64,000 nucleotides of DNA, taken from the NCBI GenBank assembly GCA_016718035.1, contig JADKEK010000011.1, forward strand, positions 124,001-188,000, written 5' to 3'. Source of the stretch: Bacteroidota bacterium. GTDB lineage: Bacteria; Bacteroidota; Bacteroidia; Chitinophagales; BACL12. The notes beneath the pieces are model-generated. The model was not told the DNA's origin and searched no databases. It saw only the letters and a program-made list of their open reading frames with translations. The position numbers and the translations under genes were made by a program. This document shows positions 8,163 through 16,684 of the stretch, one piece after another (the stretch's first letter is position 1; the number at the start of each line of letters is the position of its first letter).

Positions 8163-8226
8163 TTAACATATACAGTAGAATAATTTTCCGCAAAAATTAG
8201 TTCATAGACCGAAGCAAATGCTTCTC

Positions 8227-8260
8227 AAGCCGCAGTCAGGAGTGTCTGCGGCTTTTTTTA
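8227..8260 (+). terminator. rho-independent terminator after the DUF4252 pair
   Basis: A 9-bp stem (AAGCCGCAG at 8227-8235 with CTGCGGCTT at 8246-8254) is followed by a T run to 8259. It overlaps the stop of the convergent CHAP gene. Confidence 0.85.
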
Positions 8261-8875
8261 TTCAATCCGCAGCCATCCGAGCACTCGTTTGTGTTTTACT
8301 TCCCAGCGACTATTTTCAAAAACCAAATCAAGTTTTATTCTGCTTGGAGCATCCGGTCCTCCATTTTGTTGGATAATTTCAATATGATCCTCACTAACAG
8401 CCGAAATAATTGCTATGTGGCCATAATTATTTAATAAACTGCCATCGAATACAATTATGTCTTCTACTGCAGGTTGTTTTAAACTTGGATTGGCATACTG
8501 AACTAGTTCACGTGCATAATTATACGAAGCATCGCTTAATTGATTATCGAAAAAATCTTTTGCATTACCAGACCCATTTGGCATAATATGGTTGAAACGT
8601 AAAAAATAATATCGCTTTACAAATTCTACACATTGCCATTCCACACCTAACACATAGCCGTTTGCAGCCGTAATTTCTTTGCCAACATGATGTATATCGC
8701 CATTATAATAAACCGGTATGCTGTTGAGCGAATCTATTGGCATGCCCGGTAATTTAGAGGTTGATACCGGACCAATAAAACGAAGTAGCATAAACGTAAT
8801 AGATAAAAAACCACCAACCACCAGCAGGTAAATGATTAACAATTTTTTGGTTAATGGGTGTTTATGCGTAAACAT
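8258..8875 (-). CDS. membrane-anchored CHAP-domain amidase
   Basis: A 205-residue protein with an uncleaved N-terminal membrane anchor (hydrophobic residues 11-33) and a CHAP domain from about 55 to 205. The catalytic cysteine is C82 in VEWQCVEFVKRYY, the histidine is H153 in NNYGHIAII, and the third polar residue is in the IIQQNGG stretch near 168-172. CHAP enzymes cleave amide bonds, usually in peptidoglycan. The close resemblance of the WQCVEF motif to the glutathionylspermidine/trypanothione amidase branch means a small-molecule substrate is also possible. The gene is transcribed alone and points at the DUF4252 pair. Confidence 0.88.
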   Translation of the reverse strand: MFTHKHPLTKKLLIIYLLVVGGFLSITFMLLRFIGPVSTSKLPGMPIDSLNSIPVYYNGDIHHVGKEITAANGYVLGVEWQCVEFVKRYYFLRFNHIMPNGSGNAKDFFDNQLSDASYNYARELVQYANPSLKQPAVEDIIVFDGSLLNNYGHIAIISAVSEDHIEIIQQNGGPDAPSRIKLDLVFENSRWEVKHKRVLGWLRIE

Positions 8876-8944
8876 CAGGTTGTTGTTAACGATGCTAAAG
8901 ATAGAATTTGTATGGTTTTTCTGTCATATTTATATCAATAAAAA

Positions 8945-8969
8945 AGGGACTGCTGTTAGACAGTCCCTT
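8945..8969 (-). terminator. terminator of the 13755-8989 operon
   Basis: Read on the minus strand, AAGGGACTG and CAGTCCCTT arms surround a short loop and are followed by a run of six T. It lies about 20 bp after the stop of the beta-barrel gene. Confidence 0.8.
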
Positions 8970-8988
8970 GAAATATGTTGGAATACAA

Positions 8989-9780
8989 TTAGAATTTGAA
9001 GCTTAAACCTACCGTGCCAACCATCATATCGGTGCGCGATTCTTTTGGAGTTGCAGCAATTGATATATCTTCTTCATTTATTTCTTCTTCACTTAAAATA
9101 GACGAGTTATACGATATTTCCCATTGCTCAATGTCATCTTCCACATAGTATTCTGCTTTTGAGCCCATTGTATATAAAAACCGAAGGTCTAAAAATATAT
9201 TTTCTTTGATTTCAACCATAACACCAGCGGCACCGCCATAACTAACTGCCCAGCTCGAATTTTGTGAACTTGAGGTAATTAAATCGTCATCCTCTTCAGT
9301 AAAATAATGTTCAGGTGATTCATCGTAAATAGCGGTAGATGTGCCAAAATGATTAAATCCAATTAACCCGTCTACATAAGGCTGAAATGTTTTTGTAGGC
9401 GCTAAAAACCGAACATTCAAATGGCCCTTGGTAATAATATTGCTTGTTTCTGCACGTAACGGAAAACTCAATGTTTGAATAATAGTTCCGTTGGCTTCAA
9501 TGGTTGCTGTTAATGTTTCTGTTTGCGACTTATGTCCGTTGCCAAAAAATGCGATGTCAAAACCTAATAATATCGGTATCTTTTTATCGGGCTGGAAAAA
9601 TAAATTCACGCCACCTCCAATGGCTATTTCATCGTTTACTGTTTGAAATGAACCGAAAGGAAACCCTAAATCGAAATTTGCACCAAAATAGGTGGTTGAT
9701 TTTTTATTGGCGACAGTAGTTTGAGCAAACAAACTGCCGGTTATTAAGGTAACAAATAAAAAGAGTGAAATTTTTTTCAT
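8989..9780 (-). CDS. outer-membrane beta-barrel protein
   Basis: A 263-residue protein with a signal peptide (MKKISLFLFVTLITGS, cleavage after FAQ). The mature region alternates hydrophobic and polar residues in strand-length runs rich in Gly and aromatics (GANFDLGFPFGSF, GGGVNLFF, HLNVRFLAPTKTF). It ends in a terminal phenylalanine (GTVGLSFKF), the usual signal for the outer-membrane BAM complex. An acidic loop near residues 165-175 and another near 215-235 would be extracellular. Length suggests an eight- to ten-stranded barrel. No specific function is visible. It is the last gene of the minus-strand operon and is followed by a terminator. Confidence 0.75.
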   Translation of the reverse strand: MKKISLFLFVTLITGSLFAQTTVANKKSTTYFGANFDLGFPFGSFQTVNDEIAIGGGVNLFFQPDKKIPILLGFDIAFFGNGHKSQTETLTATIEANGTIIQTLSFPLRAETSNIITKGHLNVRFLAPTKTFQPYVDGLIGFNHFGTSTAIYDESPEHYFTEEDDDLITSSSQNSSWAVSYGGAAGVMVEIKENIFLDLRFLYTMGSKAEYYVEDDIEQWEISYNSSILSEEEINEEDISIAATPKESRTDMMVGTVGLSFKF

Positions 9781-9806
9781 AAAATAATTTTAATGGTGAA
9801 TGATTT

Positions 9807-10892
9807 TTACAACCACTTCTTCTTTTTGAAAATAAACAGTTGTAATATGGTAATGGCAATCATCACCCCCCAAACTATGTAATAACCGTTTTGAGAGTGA
9901 ATCTCCGGAAAATTATCAAAGTTCATACCATAAACACCTACTATAAATGTTAAAGGGATAAATATGGTTGATATGAGGGTCAACACCTTTATAATGGAGT
10001 TCAAATGGCTGTTCATATTGGCCATATTTGTTTGCACCAGGTCACTCAAATACTCCCTGTCCACATCAATTTGATTCACTACCTGATTCACATGGTCAAG
10101 TACATCGCGTAAAAATATTTTCGACTCAGGCTGTATCAAAACAATTTCTTCCTTCATTAACCTGAAAATCACCTCGTTTAAAGGTGCTATAGAACGGCGT
10201 AAATAAATCAAGTCTTTGTTTACATGATGAATACGCGATAAATGGTTTTTATTTTTCTGAATGAAGATGTCATTTTCTATGGCTTCCAACTCATTCGCAT
10301 AATGGTCCAAAATATCATAGTAACTATCTACTATGGCATCAATAAGTACATAGATTAAATAATCAGCACATTTTTTTCTGATTTTACCTTTGGCATTTCT
10401 CAATCTGTCGCGAATAATACCAAAATAATCACCTTCTTCTTCCTGAAAACTGAGCACAAATTCTTCACCCAAAACCAAACTGATTTGGTCGCGTTGCAAA
10501 CGTTGTGCATCGTCAAAATAAAATTCATTTAACGTAATATAAATGATATCTGACTCCGGATACTCATCTGCCTTAGGAATCTGATATACATTTAAAATAT
10601 CTTCAACAATTAAATTGTGTAATTTAAAATGGGCGCCAATTTTTTCAATAAGCGATTCAATGTTTAAGCCATTAACATTTAACCACATGATGTTATTATC
10701 CGCAACATCCATGGGTATATTATCGCCCTGGGTAAAAGATTTTTCGGAAAAATGTTGTTCGCTGTAATCTATGCGACTTATAGAAATGTTTTCGGGATGT
10801 TTGTTGCCGGTGTAGATGGCGGTTCCAGGCAGTAAGCCTGATTTACGTTTGTGGGTGTGTTTTTTAGAACGATGTGTTAGTGGAGCAGTCAT
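9807..10892 (-). CDS. corA: CorA-type magnesium/cobalt channel
   Basis: A 361-residue CorA family channel. The long soluble N-terminal domain includes the conserved beginning of the family (IMWLNVNGL, then IGAHFKLHNLIVEDIL), a middle block (YIYITLNEF-like, LVLGEEFVLSFQE) and a long stalk helix (residues about 190-300). The two C-terminal transmembrane helices flank the diagnostic selectivity motif GMN (in VGVYGMNFDNFPE), and the end is basic (FKKKKWL). It would form a pentameric inner-membrane channel for Mg2+ uptake. It begins 3 bp after the glycosyltransferase stop, so it is translated from the same operon. Confidence 0.95.
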   Translation of the reverse strand: MTAPLTHRSKKHTHKRKSGLLPGTAIYTGNKHPENISISRIDYSEQHFSEKSFTQGDNIPMDVADNNIMWLNVNGLNIESLIEKIGAHFKLHNLIVEDILNVYQIPKADEYPESDIIYITLNEFYFDDAQRLQRDQISLVLGEEFVLSFQEEEGDYFGIIRDRLRNAKGKIRKKCADYLIYVLIDAIVDSYYDILDHYANELEAIENDIFIQKNKNHLSRIHHVNKDLIYLRRSIAPLNEVIFRLMKEEIVLIQPESKIFLRDVLDHVNQVVNQIDVDREYLSDLVQTNMANMNSHLNSIIKVLTLISTIFIPLTFIVGVYGMNFDNFPEIHSQNGYYIVWGVMIAITILQLFIFKKKKWL

Positions 10893-10895
10893 TAT

Positions 10896-11627
10896 TTATT
10901 GTTTTACATAACTATCCGAAAAACTATTCCATTTCATTTTAATTACACCCAATACAGCTTCTTTAAAAATGCCTTTACTCATTTTGGAAACGCCTTTTTC
11001 CCTGTCCTTAAACACAATAGGAATTTCTTTTAGCTTAAACTTACATTTCCATGCTGCGAATTTTAATTCGATTTGAAATGCATAGCCAATAAATTTAATT
11101 TTATCTAAATCAATTTTTTCTAATACTGCACGTTTATAACAAACAAAACCGGCTGTTGTGTCCTTTACGTGAATACCCGTAATGAGTCTAACATATAACG
11201 AAGCCCCTTTTGATAATAAAATTCTGTTTAACGGCCAATCTTCCACACGCCCTGATTTTACGTACCTCGAACCTATTGCTACATCTGCTCCTGCTTCACA
11301 TGTTGCTTTTAAGCGTGGCAAGTCAGCGGGCTTATGCGAAAAATCCGCATCCATTTCGATAATAAAATCATAACCGTGATCGAGTGCCCATTTAAATCCG
11401 GTAATATAGGCTGTGCCTAAACCGAGTTTACCACTTCGTTTGTGTAAAAATAATCGATCAGGATATTTGGGCTGTAACTTTTCAACGTCTAAAGCTGTGC
11501 CATCCGGAGAGTTATCATCAATAATTAATAAATGAAAATTATCAGGAGTATCTAGTACAGCAGCAATCATGGCAACTATATTTGCCTGCTCATTATAAGT
11601 TGGTATTACGACTATTGTTCCGGGCAA
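10896..11627 (-). CDS. polyprenyl-phosphate mannosyltransferase-like GT2 enzyme
   Basis: A 243-residue family 2 glycosyltransferase with the layout of dolichol/polyprenol-phosphate mannose synthase. Visible elements are the nucleotide-binding start (VVIPTYNEQANI), the IIDDNSPDGTA motif, FIIEMDADFSHKP with the DXD metal site, the GSRYVKSGRVEDWP acceptor loop and DTTAGFVCYKR. There are no C-terminal membrane helices, as in the soluble DPM1-type class. It would transfer a hexose from GDP-mannose to undecaprenyl phosphate, giving a membrane sugar donor for glycosylation. The exact sugar is inferred. It sits between the exonuclease (5 bp) and corA (3 bp). Confidence 0.88.
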   Translation of the reverse strand: MPGTIVVIPTYNEQANIVAMIAAVLDTPDNFHLLIIDDNSPDGTALDVEKLQPKYPDRLFLHKRSGKLGLGTAYITGFKWALDHGYDFIIEMDADFSHKPADLPRLKATCEAGADVAIGSRYVKSGRVEDWPLNRILLSKGASLYVRLITGIHVKDTTAGFVCYKRAVLEKIDLDKIKFIGYAFQIELKFAAWKCKFKLKEIPIVFKDREKGVSKMSKGIFKEAVLGVIKMKWNSFSDSYVKQ

Positions 11628-11632
11628 CGGGA

Positions 11633-12400
11633 TTAGGTGTTTTGAGTTTTAATTTTGAATTCAATCATTTTTAATTTCAATTTCGTGTGCAATGGGAAAT
11701 CACTTTTATATATCCAGTCAAAATATTGTGGCTCGCGTTTATAAACGTCGACACACGCTTGGCCTGTATATTTTCCAAAATTAAAATATGCCTTGCCTTC
11801 TTTCATAATCATTCTTCTGCCAAAATCAACAAAATCACCATCCTTGGTAAACTCATGCAACGATTGAACATCGTTTTTCAATTGGTCTTTATAACGGTCT
11901 AATTGCCCAAGTAATACCTCATAGGTTGCTCTTACGTCAGCTTCAGCACTATGCGCATTGGTGAGTTCCTTATTACAGAAAAATTTATAGGCGGCTTCAA
12001 GGGTTCGTTTTTCCATGAGGGTGAAAATCCGCATAACATCAATGTACCGTCGGTTTTCATCAAATCCCTTTTCCGCACGCAGAAATTCCTCCGCTAGCAT
12101 TGGAATGTCAAATTTGTTGGAATTATACCCGGCTATATCGCAATTATGCAAAAATGCATTCAACTGTTCAGCAGCATCTTTAAATAATGGTGCATCTTTC
12201 ACATCTTCATCACTAATACCATGAATAGCAGTTGATTCCTTCGGAATGGCCATACCAGGGTTAATACGCATAGTAAGGCTTTCTTCCTTTCCATCGGGTG
12301 AAATTTTTAATATACTTATTTCTACAATTCTGTCAGCACCAAGGTTTATCCCTGTTGTTTCTAGGTCCAGAAAAGCAAGTGGTTTGTCAAGTTTTAACAT
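11633..12400 (-). CDS. DnaQ-like 3'-5' exonuclease
   Basis: About 255 residues from the ATG at 12400; a TTG four codons earlier is possible. The DEDDh exonuclease domain fills residues 5-170. Exo I is FLDLETTG, Exo II is DIAGYNSNKFDIPML, and Exo III is NAHSAEADVRATYEV, where the HxAxxD pattern marks the DEDDh subclass. The remaining 85 residues form a small extra domain with FVDFGRRMIMKEGKAYFNFGKYTGQ, a form I associate with Bacteroidetes exonucleases. It probably trims DNA or RNA 3' ends and is not a polymerase III epsilon subunit by context. It starts 14 bp before the end of the Mpl-type gene's frame region (3 bp if the TTG is used), so it is in the same operon. Confidence 0.88.
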   Translation of the reverse strand: MLKLDKPLAFLDLETTGINLGADRIVEISILKISPDGKEESLTMRINPGMAIPKESTAIHGISDEDVKDAPLFKDAAEQLNAFLHNCDIAGYNSNKFDIPMLAEEFLRAEKGFDENRRYIDVMRIFTLMEKRTLEAAYKFFCNKELTNAHSAEADVRATYEVLLGQLDRYKDQLKNDVQSLHEFTKDGDFVDFGRRMIMKEGKAYFNFGKYTGQACVDVYKREPQYFDWIYKSDFPLHTKLKLKMIEFKIKTQNT

Positions 12401-12414
12401 AGTTACGCTCAAAA

Positions 12415-13755
12415 TTATGTTAAAATTGTAAGATCGAGGTTATCAAAGTTGCCAGAACTCATTAATAACAGGTTAGTATTAACAATATTTAGCTTTTGAA
12501 GCAACAATAATAGCTGAGCCGAATCATTAACTACATGCATATCGGTATCATTAAAATAGTGTTGAACTTCGGCAGTGCTGAGATGAGGTAATTTTTTTAG
12601 TGTTAATGTATGCGGGTTAAAATATACAATTCGTACATCTGCCTTCTGCATAGTATTATAATATTGATTTATAAAATCTTTATTCAAGCTACTATAGGTA
12701 TGTAATTCTAAACAAGCCACTAAATTTTTTTCTGGATATTGTTCTTTAACAGCATTTACTGTTGCTTCTACTTTTGAAGGCGCATGCGCAAAATCTCTAA
12801 AAATAATATGGTCGTTGTTTTGTTTTAAAATTTCGAGACGTTTTGCAGCACCTTTAAACGATTGCATGGCGGTGTAAAAGTCTGCATCGCTTATTCCCAA
12901 AGCATTACAGACTTTTTTAGCACCTTCCATATTTTGCATATTATGTCTGCCGAAAATGGAAAATGTATATTGATTAGTAGTAGTATTTATTTGAAATTTA
13001 TGATTATTTAAAACATACTCAGGTGTTTGGTAACTAATTATGGTGGCAGCTATTTTGCTTTCATTTATCAACGATTGAATATTGGTATCATCGTTAAATA
13101 CAATTAATGTATCTGATGACTTTGTGCCTTCCATTAATTGTTTAAACTGATCGGTGTAATTATTAAATGTTGGAAATACATTAAAATGGTCCCACGCAAT
13201 TCCGCTTATTAAAGTTATTTGCGATTGATAATGTAAAAACTTAGGTCGTTTATCTAAGGGTGAAGCAAAATATTCATCTCCTTCAATAATCATCAGCGGA
13301 GCATCACTAAATTGCACCATTGTTTCAAAACCTGCCAATTGAGCCCCAACCAGGTAATCGAATGCCATTTTGCGTTGCTGAAGCACGTGCATAATCATTG
13401 AGGTGATGGTCGTTTTGCCGTGACTGCCACAAATGGCAACTCTCGTTTTATGCTTCGATTGTTCGTACACGTATTCCGGAAAACTATACACAGCAAGCCC
13501 TAAAGCCTTTGCCTTTAACAATTCCGGATTATCTGCCCGCGCATGCATCCCAAGAATAACCGCATCTAATTTATCATGAATTTTCTCTGGAAACCACCCT
13601 TTTTCCGCCGGCAAAAGGCCCTGTTTCTGAAGCCGTGATAACGATGGTTCAAATATTTCGTCATCAGAACCTGTAACCTGATAACCTAGTTGGTGTAACG
13701 CCAGCGCGAGATTGTGCATAACCGCCCCGCCAATAGCTATTAGATGAATTTGCAT
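12415..13755 (-). CDS. mpl: Mpl-type UDP-N-acetylmuramate:peptide ligase (Mur ligase family)
   Basis: A 446-residue Mur ligase. The N-terminal Rossmann-like domain starts IHLIAIGGAVMHNLALAL, which has the form of Mpl and MurC. The ATP-binding loop is ICGSHGKTTITSM near residue 112, followed by IIEGDEYFASP (central domain) and FRDFAHAPSKVEATV (C-terminal domain). In peptidoglycan recycling, Mpl joins the freed tripeptide L-Ala-gamma-D-Glu-meso-DAP to UDP-MurNAc. The N-terminal GGAVMHNLA motif favours Mpl over MurC, which normally has GxGGxGMS. The ATG at 13755 is preferred over a TTG at 13773. It is the first gene of the five-gene minus-strand operon. Confidence 0.82.
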   Translation of the reverse strand: MQIHLIAIGGAVMHNLALALHQLGYQVTGSDDEIFEPSLSRLQKQGLLPAEKGWFPEKIHDKLDAVILGMHARADNPELLKAKALGLAVYSFPEYVYEQSKHKTRVAICGSHGKTTITSMIMHVLQQRKMAFDYLVGAQLAGFETMVQFSDAPLMIIEGDEYFASPLDKRPKFLHYQSQITLISGIAWDHFNVFPTFNNYTDQFKQLMEGTKSSDTLIVFNDDTNIQSLINESKIAATIISYQTPEYVLNNHKFQINTTTNQYTFSIFGRHNMQNMEGAKKVCNALGISDADFYTAMQSFKGAAKRLEILKQNNDHIIFRDFAHAPSKVEATVNAVKEQYPEKNLVACLELHTYSSLNKDFINQYYNTMQKADVRIVYFNPHTLTLKKLPHLSTAEVQHYFNDTDMHVVNDSAQLLLLLQKLNIVNTNLLLMSSGNFDNLDLTILT

Positions 13756-13908
13756 GCGCCGAAGATATAACAATACGGTTGTTGTTGAGAAAGTGTGAGT
13801 GTGGATTGTGGAGTTAAAATATATTTTGCATCTTTACGTTATTAATAAAGTGAAACACCAAATGAACTGCACACACAGTTAATTTGTTTCAAAGAAATAA
13901 TTAGTATT

Positions 13909-14058
13909 ATGTTCAAAGCACGTTCAATCACCAGAGTTTTTATTGCAGCCGGATTAGCTGTTTTATTAACCGTTTCTATTTCTTCTTGCGGCCATAAAGA
14001 AGGTTGTCCAAACAAAATCACTGAGGTAGGCGGAGTAAAAATTACTACCACTACCTGA
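13909..14058 (+). CDS. small lipoprotein (49 aa)
   Basis: This short gene encodes 49 residues. It has a positively charged N-terminus (MFKARSITR), a hydrophobic core (VFIAAGLAVLLTV), and a lipobox SISSC with the lipidated cysteine at residue 27. The mature part is only 22 residues (GHKEGCPNK and a Thr-rich end, ITTTT). It would be a tiny outer-membrane or periplasmic lipoprotein. Support comes from the complete lipoprotein signal, an ATG start, and a strong terminator 26 bp after the stop. The reverse-strand frame over the same bases shows no such features. Function unknown. Confidence 0.75.
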   Translation: MFKARSITRVFIAAGLAVLLTVSISSCGHKEGCPNKITEVGGVKITTTT

Positions 14059-14083
14059 TTTTAGGTAACCGCAAACATATTTC

Positions 14084-14114
14084 GCCTGATCTTTTAACTA
14101 AGATCGGGCTTTTT
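14084..14114 (+). terminator. terminator of the small lipoprotein gene
   Basis: GCCTGATCTT (14084-14093) pairs with AAGATCGGGC (14100-14109) around a 6-nt loop and is followed by five T. It lies just before the stop of the convergent OsmC gene. Confidence 0.8.
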
Positions 14115-14117
14115 ATT

Positions 14118-14525
14118 TTATTGATATTCGAAGGTAAGCTCTTTAATAATTTCAGTGCTCAAACTCTGAATAACCGGGCACGTTTTACCTGCAATTTCTA
14201 ATATCTGCTTGTCTTTACCGGTAAGGGTTCCGGCTGGAATTACCAGCTTGCACCGAATCTCAGCAATACGCCTTGGATTGGATGCCATAACCTTAGTTAC
14301 TTCAACTGTGGTACCATCAATATTTAATCCGTGTGTTCTTGCTGCAATACCCATTAATGTAAGCATACAACTCGCCGTTGCTGTAGCAACTAAATCTGTA
14401 GGTGAAAATGCTTCCCCTTTACCCTGATTATCCAATGGAGCATCCGTAATAATGCTAACACCTGAACCTAAATGTGTAGCTGAAGTCCTCAATTCCCCCA
14501 AATAACTAACTTTTGATATTAACAT
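14118..14525 (-). CDS. OsmC-family peroxidase-like protein
   Basis: 135 residues from the ATG at 14525 (MLISKVSYLGELRTSATH); the frame extends to 14564 but the added residues do not match the family. OsmC/Ohr proteins reduce organic hydroperoxides using two cysteines. Here the first is in ATATASCMLTLMGI and the second in GKTCPVIQSL, with the expected spacing and helix context. GKGEAFSPTDLVATA is the typical family motif. It belongs to the YhfA/OsmC subgroup rather than Ohr by overall form. Transcribed alone, divergent from the 14583 gene. Confidence 0.88.
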   Translation of the reverse strand: MLISKVSYLGELRTSATHLGSGVSIITDAPLDNQGKGEAFSPTDLVATATASCMLTLMGIAARTHGLNIDGTTVEVTKVMASNPRRIAEIRCKLVIPAGTLTGKDKQILEIAGKTCPVIQSLSTEIIKELTFEYQ

Positions 14526-14582
14526 GACAATTTTTTTTAAAATTAGGCAACTTATATGGGACAAAATTCGTAATATTATCCG

Positions 14583-15392
14583 ATGAAATTAGGTGCACTG
14601 TTTGTAGGTATGGTGATTTGCTTTCAAGTGTTGGCTCAGGATACTGTAGTTGCACCTCAAAGTAAATCTAACCCTATTGTTCTAAACAAAGGCAACAACG
14701 CTACTAAACCTTCTGGATTAAGCTATGAACATGAGTTTAGTATGGGAGCAAAAGTGACTACCACGGGTTGGGGCATTTTTGGTGATCTTACTAAAGATGT
14801 GAATTACGATAAAAAACGCGTAATGTACTTCGAACTGGCATTTCTTAAAAACCCGAAAGAAACTAAACGCGTTAATGAGTTCACCATCGGGTTTACCCCC
14901 CCAAAACCTTTTGTTTATGGGAAACAGAACACTTTTTTTAATCTTAAAGCTGCCATCGGTGAAAAACGCTTGATAGGAGAAAAGGCTGAAAAAAGTGGAT
15001 TTCAAATAAGCGCAAACTACGCAGGAGGTTTTTCTGCTGGTTTTGTAAAACCTTATTATCTCGAAGCATTAAATACAGATTCAGAAGATGGCAACCTCAC
15101 CATCCCGATTAGATATTCACCGGAAACAGAAAGTTTGTTTTTGGATGCTACAAAAATTTATGGCGCTTCAGGTTTTAGTGCCGGATTTAATGAAATTTCA
15201 TTTGTACCCGGCTTGTTTGGCAAGGCAGGATTAAATTTTGATTGGGCAACCTACGACGATTTTGTTAAATCTGCCGAAACCGGCATTGGCGCTGAGTTAT
15301 ATCTGAAAGAAATTCCTATTATGATTCAGGAAAACAACAAGCCGCTTTTTGTTTATTTATACCTAAGTTTGCAGTTCGGAAAGAAGTGGTAA
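14583..15392 (+). CDS. predicted outer-membrane protein of unknown function
   Basis: A 269-residue protein with a signal peptide (MKLGALFVGMVICF, cleavage after LAQ). After a short Asn/Ser/Lys-rich linker comes a barrel-like sequence with many alternating strands (YEHEFSMGAKVTTTGWGIF, MYFELAFLKNPKE, FVYLYLSLQFGKKW at the end). The C-terminus is an aromatic residue preceded by alternating hydrophobic positions, as in outer-membrane proteins. I recognise the general look of a Bacteroidetes hypothetical protein but no named family. It ends 15 bp before lipA and is probably co-transcribed with it. Confidence 0.7.
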   Translation: MKLGALFVGMVICFQVLAQDTVVAPQSKSNPIVLNKGNNATKPSGLSYEHEFSMGAKVTTTGWGIFGDLTKDVNYDKKRVMYFELAFLKNPKETKRVNEFTIGFTPPKPFVYGKQNTFFNLKAAIGEKRLIGEKAEKSGFQISANYAGGFSAGFVKPYYLEALNTDSEDGNLTIPIRYSPETESLFLDATKIYGASGFSAGFNEISFVPGLFGKAGLNFDWATYDDFVKSAETGIGAELYLKEIPIMIQENNKPLFVYLYLSLQFGKKW

Positions 15393-15407
15393 AAATTACG
15401 TAAAACA

Positions 15408-16280
15408 ATGATTGAATTACCGGTTGCAGATGCTCACGAAAGGCTGAGAAAACCAAAATGGCTTAAAGTAAAATTGCCCACCGGCGAAAACTACCGGAAT
15501 GTTCGGCAAATAGTTGATGAATTTAAACTTCATACCATTTGTGAAAGCGGAAATTGCCCAAATATGGGCGAGTGTTGGGGCGAAGGAACAGCTACTTTCA
15601 TGATTTTAGGTAATGTGTGCACCCGCTCCTGTTCCTTTTGTGCCGTTGCAACAGGTCGGCCTACAGAGCTCGATACAGAAGAACCATTCAGGGTAGCGGA
15701 AGCCATCAAATTAATGAAAGTAAAACATGCCGTAATTACCAGCGTTAACCGCGATGAACTTGCCGACCGAGGCGCGTCCATTTGGCATGATACCGTGGCT
15801 GCAATTAAAAATCTATCCCCGACAACAACTATAGAAACACTTATTCCTGATGTAAAAGCAAACTGGGACGCACTTATCACCATGATTTCTCCAGGTCAGG
15901 AAGTTGTTTCACATAACATGGAAACCGTTAAGCGATTATACCGTTTGGTTAGACCACAGGCTAAATATGAACGCAGTCTAGAACAAATCCAGCGAACAAA
16001 AGCATACGGTAAACGCACTAAATCAGGTGTTATGCTTGGCTTGGGCGAAACACAAGATGAAGTTTATGCTATTATGGACGATTTACTTACTCACGGATGC
16101 GAAATACTAACATTAGGCCAATACCTGCAGCCAACAAAAATGCATCTAGAAGTAAAAGAATTTGTCACGCCGGAAATGTTTGAACATTATCGCGAAATAG
16201 GCATTAATAAAGGGTTCTTGTATGTTGAAAGTGGACCACTCGTAAGGTCGTCTTACCATGCTGAACGCCATGTGTTTTGA
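15408..16280 (+). CDS. lipA: lipoyl synthase
   Basis: A 290-residue radical SAM enzyme that inserts two sulfur atoms into protein-bound octanoyl chains to make the lipoyl cofactor of pyruvate and 2-oxoglutarate dehydrogenases and of the glycine cleavage system. Both iron-sulfur clusters are fully represented. The auxiliary (sulfur-donor) cluster cysteines are C45, C50 and C56 (CESGNCPNMGEC). The radical SAM cluster cysteines are C71, C75 and C78 (CTRSCSFC). The family C-terminal serine motif is present as GPLVRSSYHAE. Length is typical. Confidence 0.97.
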   Translation: MIELPVADAHERLRKPKWLKVKLPTGENYRNVRQIVDEFKLHTICESGNCPNMGECWGEGTATFMILGNVCTRSCSFCAVATGRPTELDTEEPFRVAEAIKLMKVKHAVITSVNRDELADRGASIWHDTVAAIKNLSPTTTIETLIPDVKANWDALITMISPGQEVVSHNMETVKRLYRLVRPQAKYERSLEQIQRTKAYGKRTKSGVMLGLGETQDEVYAIMDDLLTHGCEILTLGQYLQPTKMHLEVKEFVTPEMFEHYREIGINKGFLYVESGPLVRSSYHAERHVF

Positions 16281-16379
16281 CATGTAAAGTCAATCAATAA
16301 ATGTAATTAGTTGGTCATAAATATTTACTTGTTAATTAGTCTTAATATTTTTTTATAGTTTTACCCAAAATAGCGTTTC

Positions 16380-16682
16380 ATGAAAAGGAATTTTACGATT
16401 TTCAGTCTCTCATTTATTTGTTTGGTAATGTTATCATTACTGGTGGTAAGTAGCTTTGGAAAACAAGAGTCTACTGCTTTCAATAGTGATACAGTTAAAG
16501 GTTTGCATGACCGTGCAGAAAGAAAACACGCTCGTGTTGAAGGTTACCGCACCTGGCTAAACAGTATGAAGGCTAACCCTACAACAGGAAAAGTGGAAAT
16601 GGCAGATGTTTTTGCTGCCCGTGAACAAATGAAAGAATATTTTCAACAGGCAGTAGTGGTGAGCGCGGTGGCTCAACATTAA
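16380..16682 (+). CDS. N-terminal fragment of the T9SS beta-propeller protein that continues at 16685
   Basis: A 100-residue frame with a signal-peptide-like N-terminus (hydrophobic LSFICLVMLSLLVVSSF) and then a charged helical region (HDRAERKHARVEGY). It stops at 16680-16682. The next coding frame begins inside this one, shifted by -1, and contains no signal peptide. Its upstream extension (GSSGERGGSTLNL, then AWETMGPTNVGG) reads as a natural continuation. I therefore think the two frames are halves of one gene and that one base is missing near the TTTT run around 16645. The last 12 or so residues of this frame are then spurious. It could also be a true pseudogene. Confidence 0.6.
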   Translation: MKRNFTIFSLSFICLVMLSLLVVSSFGKQESTAFNSDTVKGLHDRAERKHARVEGYRTWLNSMKANPTTGKVEMADVFAAREQMKEYFQQAVVVSAVAQH

Positions 16683-16684
16683 AT

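Noticed and set aside
13842..14051. 69-codon minus-strand frame over the small lipoprotein
   Set aside because: The plus strand has a full lipoprotein signal and terminator; the minus frame has neither.
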